10,232 nt of DNA from an uncultured Pseudomonadota bacterium (lineage in GTDB: Bacteria; Myxococcota_A; UBA9042; CAIXZC01). The stretch covers positions 1-10,232 of the forward strand of contig CALGBT010000461.1 of assembly GCA_937884235.1 (NCBI GenBank), read 5' to 3'. The number at the start of each line of letters is the position of its first letter. The first letter of the stretch is position 1. Both the position numbers and the translations under genes were made by a program. This document shows positions 7,518-10,232 of the stretch, piece after piece. The notes under the pieces are model-generated. The model was not told the origin of the DNA. It saw only the letters and a program-made list of their open reading frames with translations, and did not search any database.

Positions 7518-10232
7518 CTACTCAATCTGCCCCTTCAGCTGCTTGGCCATTGCCGGATCCAGCTTGTTGAGCTTCTGTACCGCCTTGCGCGCATCCTTGA
7601 GCTTGCCTTGGGCAGCCCTCATGACGCCCCAACCGTACCAGCAGGCGGCAAATTCGGGGTCGACCTTGGTGCAGCGAGCAAGCGTCTCTTCTGCCTCGTC
7701 GATCTTCTCCAGTTTGGATTGGGCGACCCCCAGATTGTAGAGCGTAAAGGGGGCGTCCGGACCCAATTTGAGAGATTCCTGGTAGTGCTTGACTGCCAGG
7801 GAGTGGTTCTCCAATCCGTCCTGGGCCATGCCCATGACGAAGTGGGCTCGGGCGCTCTTGCCATCGAGCTTGATGGCCACCCGGCAATGGTCCACAGCCT
7901 TCTGCGCATCCCCCGATTCCACCAATACTGTGGCCGCGACGGTGCGCAATTGGGAATCATCAGGATCCGCTGCAATCGCCCTCTCAAGGACGGGGTAAGC
8001 CGCCGTCGTGTCACCCATTTGCTGCAACGAGTAAGCCTCGAGCTTCAACGCATTCAGGTTGTCGGGGTCCTTTGCTCGAGCAGACCTGGCGTGCTTCAAC
8101 GCGGTGGCGAAATCGCCCTTTCCAAAGGCTACTTCGGCGAGCTTCACCACGGAACGGAGGTCTCCTCCGGCAGCAGCATCCTGTAGCGCCGCTTCCGCCT
8201 TGCCAGTGTTGCCGGCCTTGAGGTTGGCGTGGGCCAACATCCCGGGCAGTTCCCCATCTCCTGGCAGCAGCTGGCGCGCCTTCTCCAGCGCGCGGGCCGC
8301 TTCTTTGTAACGGTTCTGCTTGAGTTCGGTGATGCCCAGTTGCTTCCAGATGGTGCCGTTGTCGGGTTGCGCCCGGGCCGCCTTCTCCAGGAGTTGGGCG
8401 CCATTCTTCATATCCCCGGCCTTGGCTTTGAGCAGTCCTAGCTTCCAGACTGCCAGCCAGTTGTCGGGCTCCTCTTTGACTGCTCTCGCCAGGAGGGGAA
8501 TCGCCTTTGATTCTTCATTGTTGCGGATGTGAATCTCAGCCAGGGCGATGCCCGCAGGGACGTGACTGGGGTCGGCTTCAATGACCTTCTCCAGGTGCTT
8601 GCGCGCCTCGGCCAGGTTGTCGGCCTCAAGGTATCGCCTGGCCAACGCCATGCGTTGACCGGTGCCGGCTTCGCCCGAGAGCTCCGCTGCCGCCTCCAAC
8701 TCAGCGTTGGCCTCGCTGCCGCGCCCCGTTTCCTGGTAGGCCCGGCCCAGGACCTTGCGAGTATCAAGGTGCTCCCGGTCCAGAGTGCGCGCCCGTTCCA
8801 GGGGGGCGATGGCTTCCTCAAAGCGACCAAGCCGGGCCAGTGACAGGCCTAGGAGGTAATGCGCGCCGAGGTGATCGGGCAGTCCCAGACCGGCCTCCCG
8901 AAGTGGCACCACGGCATCGTCCCACTGCTCTCCCAGCACGTAGAGGTTACCCAGCCGGAAAGCCACGTTGGCATCCCCGGGGTCGATCTGGTGGAGGCGC
9001 TCAAGGCGGGCCATGGCTTCGTCAGCGCGTCCCAGCTTCTCCAGCGCCAGCGCATAGTTCGACAGTGCCCGGTCTTCCTGGTCCGGATTGCTGCCAACAA
9101 AGCTGGCGAAGGCCGGCACCGCCTTTTCGTAGTTCCCCTGCAGGCTGTAAGCCAGACCGAGGTCATAATCCACCAGCGTATTGGCCGGGTCCTTCTCTTT
9201 GACCTGCAGGAAGAGCATCTCGGCGGCGGCGTAGCGCTTCATGCGGGCCGCCGCCAGGCCCAGATAGTAAAGGGCATCGGTGTTGTTCGGCTCCGCCCTA
9301 AGCAACTGCCGCATGTATTGTTCAGAGCCTTTGACGTCGTTGCGGAGGTAGCACCCCCGGCCCAGAGCGTAGAGAATCTTGGGGTTATCAGGGGAGCGTC
9401 GCAATCCTTGCTCATACAGAGCTACTGCTTCTGTCAGCTGACCTTGCTTCTCCTTGATCTGGCCCCGTCCCAGCCAGGCGTCAGCAAGCTTTTCGTCGAC
9501 TTTCAGGGCCGCTTCATATTCCCTGTCAGCGGCGGCCAGATTGCCCTGGGTATGGAGTGCCAGGGCCAGACCATAACGGGCCTTGGCATCGTTGGGGTTG
9601 TTGGCAACCGCTTTGCGATACATGTCGGCGGCCTCCTCGGAGTTGCCCTGGCTGTGCTTGATGAGCGCCAGGGCATAGGCCGCTTTGGGGTCATCAGGGG
9701 CCAGCTTCACGGCCCTGCGAATGGCCTTCTCCGCTTCCTCGAGTTTGCCCATCTTCTGCAACGTGACCCCCAGGCTGAGGTAGACGTCGGCATCGTCCGG
9801 GCTGTTGCGGGCCACCTCTTCGAAGAGCTTCACCGCTTCGTCTGATTTCCCTTGTCGTTGCAAAGCAAAAGCCAGATTGTAAAGGGCGTCGGCATGGTCC
9901 GGCTTGAGTTCAAGGACCTTATTCAAGAACTCAATCTCTTTGTCCGCTTCACCGGCTTTGCCATAGGCCAGGGAAAGTTGGAAGACGGTATCGGGGTCAT
10001 CGGGGTTCTGCTGCAAGGCGCGTTCAAAAGTCCTGCGTGCCTTCTCCTCAGCTCCCGTTGCCTGGTAGGCCGCGGCCAGATTGAAGAGAATGTCAACCCG
10101 GGTCGGTGCCAGCTTTGCAGCCTTCTCCAGTGGCTCTATGGCCTCCTCTGACCGCTCGGTTTCGAGCATCAATGAGCCAACGGCGAAACGGACCTCGGCG
10201 TCTTCGGGCAGCTTTGCCGCAAGTTGTTGGAG
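7518..10232 (-). CDS. Very long TPR-repeat protein, C-terminal 904 residues (5' end outside window)
   Basis: The minus-strand frame is open to the right edge, so the true start lies beyond 10232. The internal ATG (10167-10169) and TTG (10170-10172) fall inside a repeat and are not the start. The visible 904 residues are almost wholly tetratricopeptide repeats of about 34 residues, roughly 26 counted. They show the usual pattern (for example DHADALYNLAFALQRQGKSD...; Ala at position 20 and Pro at position 32). Repeats around 20-21 (near GDGELPGMLAHANLK and GGDLRSVVKLAEVAF) are irregular, and the protein ends LDPAMAKQLKGQIE without another domain. TPR solenoids are protein-binding scaffolds. The partner, location and any signal peptide or enzymatic N-terminal domain cannot be seen. 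One alternative is a TPR lipoprotein of the PEP-CTERM/exopolysaccharide type, which has similar length, but nothing here proves it. It converges on the cytochrome operon and is a separate transcription unit. Confidence 0.93.
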   Translation of the reverse strand, partial: LQQLAAKLPEDAEVRFAVGSLMLETERSEEAIEPLEKAAKLAPTRVDILFNLAAAYQATGAEEKARRTFERALQQNPDDPDTVFQLSLAYGKAGEADKEIEFLNKVLELKPDHADALYNLAFALQRQGKSDEAVKLFEEVARNSPDDADVYLSLGVTLQKMGKLEEAEKAIRRAVKLAPDDPKAAYALALIKHSQGNSEEAADMYRKAVANNPNDAKARYGLALALHTQGNLAAADREYEAALKVDEKLADAWLGRGQIKEKQGQLTEAVALYEQGLRRSPDNPKILYALGRGCYLRNDVKGSEQYMRQLLRAEPNNTDALYYLGLAAARMKRYAAAEMLFLQVKEKDPANTLVDYDLGLAYSLQGNYEKAVPAFASFVGSNPDQEDRALSNYALALEKLGRADEAMARLERLHQIDPGDANVAFRLGNLYVLGEQWDDAVVPLREAGLGLPDHLGAHYLLGLSLARLGRFEEAIAPLERARTLDREHLDTRKVLGRAYQETGRGSEANAELEAAAELSGEAGTGQRMALARRYLEADNLAEARKHLEKVIEADPSHVPAGIALAEIHIRNNEESKAIPLLARAVKEEPDNWLAVWKLGLLKAKAGDMKNGAQLLEKAARAQPDNGTIWKQLGITELKQNRYKEAARALEKARQLLPGDGELPGMLAHANLKAGNTGKAEAALQDAAAGGDLRSVVKLAEVAFGKGDFATALKHARSARAKDPDNLNALKLEAYSLQQMGDTTAAYPVLERAIAADPDDSQLRTVAATVLVESGDAQKAVDHCRVAIKLDGKSARAHFVMGMAQDGLENHSLAVKHYQESLKLGPDAPFTLYNLGVAQSKLEKIDEAEETLARCTKVDPEFAACWYGWGVMRAAQGKLKDARKAVQKLNKLDPAMAKQLKGQIE

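Noticed and set aside
8859..9845. 328-codon plus-strand open frame inside the TPR region
   Set aside because: It mirrors the TPR gene codons in the opposite strand and shows no independent domain, while the minus-strand frame is unmistakably TPR.

Overview
The window reads as chromosomal DNA from a Gram-negative-type bacterium. GC content is moderately high, roughly 58-60% by eye. The envelope-type evidence is a Tat-dependent periplasmic iron-sulfur protein, a periplasmic multiheme cytochrome c and an NrfD-type membrane protein. The phylum cannot be fixed from sequence alone. Having glutaminyl-tRNA synthetase next to glutamyl-tRNA synthetase excludes lineages that make Gln-tRNA only by amidation. 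The respiratory module fits anaerobic or metabolically versatile lineages (Deltaproteobacteria-like, Acidobacteriota-like or candidate phyla). No mobile element, CRISPR array, tRNA or rRNA was seen.

Layout, left to right. (1) 2-964: the 3' part of gltX, running in from the left edge. It overlaps glnS (961-2667) by an ATGA stop/start, so the two aminoacyl-tRNA synthetases appear translationally coupled. (2) 2668-2827: a 160-bp intergenic gap with a 13-bp tandem duplication across the glnS stop, no convincing intrinsic terminator, and a plausible sigma70-like promoter. (3) 2828-7495: four plus-strand genes packed as one operon. The first encodes a three-helix membrane-anchored cytochrome with nine CxxCH heme sites. 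The second encodes a Tat-exported ferredoxin-like protein with sixteen cysteines for four [4Fe-4S] clusters (8-bp overlap with the first). The third encodes an NrfD/PsrC-family quinone-interacting membrane subunit (1-bp overlap). After 21 bp comes a polytopic membrane protein with an N-terminal coiled coil, weakly like DUF2339. (4) 7518-10232, minus strand: the 3' part of a very long TPR protein with about 26 repeats. It converges on the operon with a 22-bp gap and runs off the right edge.

How they work together (inference): the cytochrome, iron-sulfur protein and NrfD form a membrane quinone/quinol-cytochrome electron-transfer module of the NrfBCD/CbcSTU/Qrc/Hmc kind. No molybdopterin or other catalytic subunit is present, so electrons would enter or leave through the nonaheme domain. 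The cytochrome's three-helix anchor and the conjoined large membrane protein are the least familiar parts of this module.
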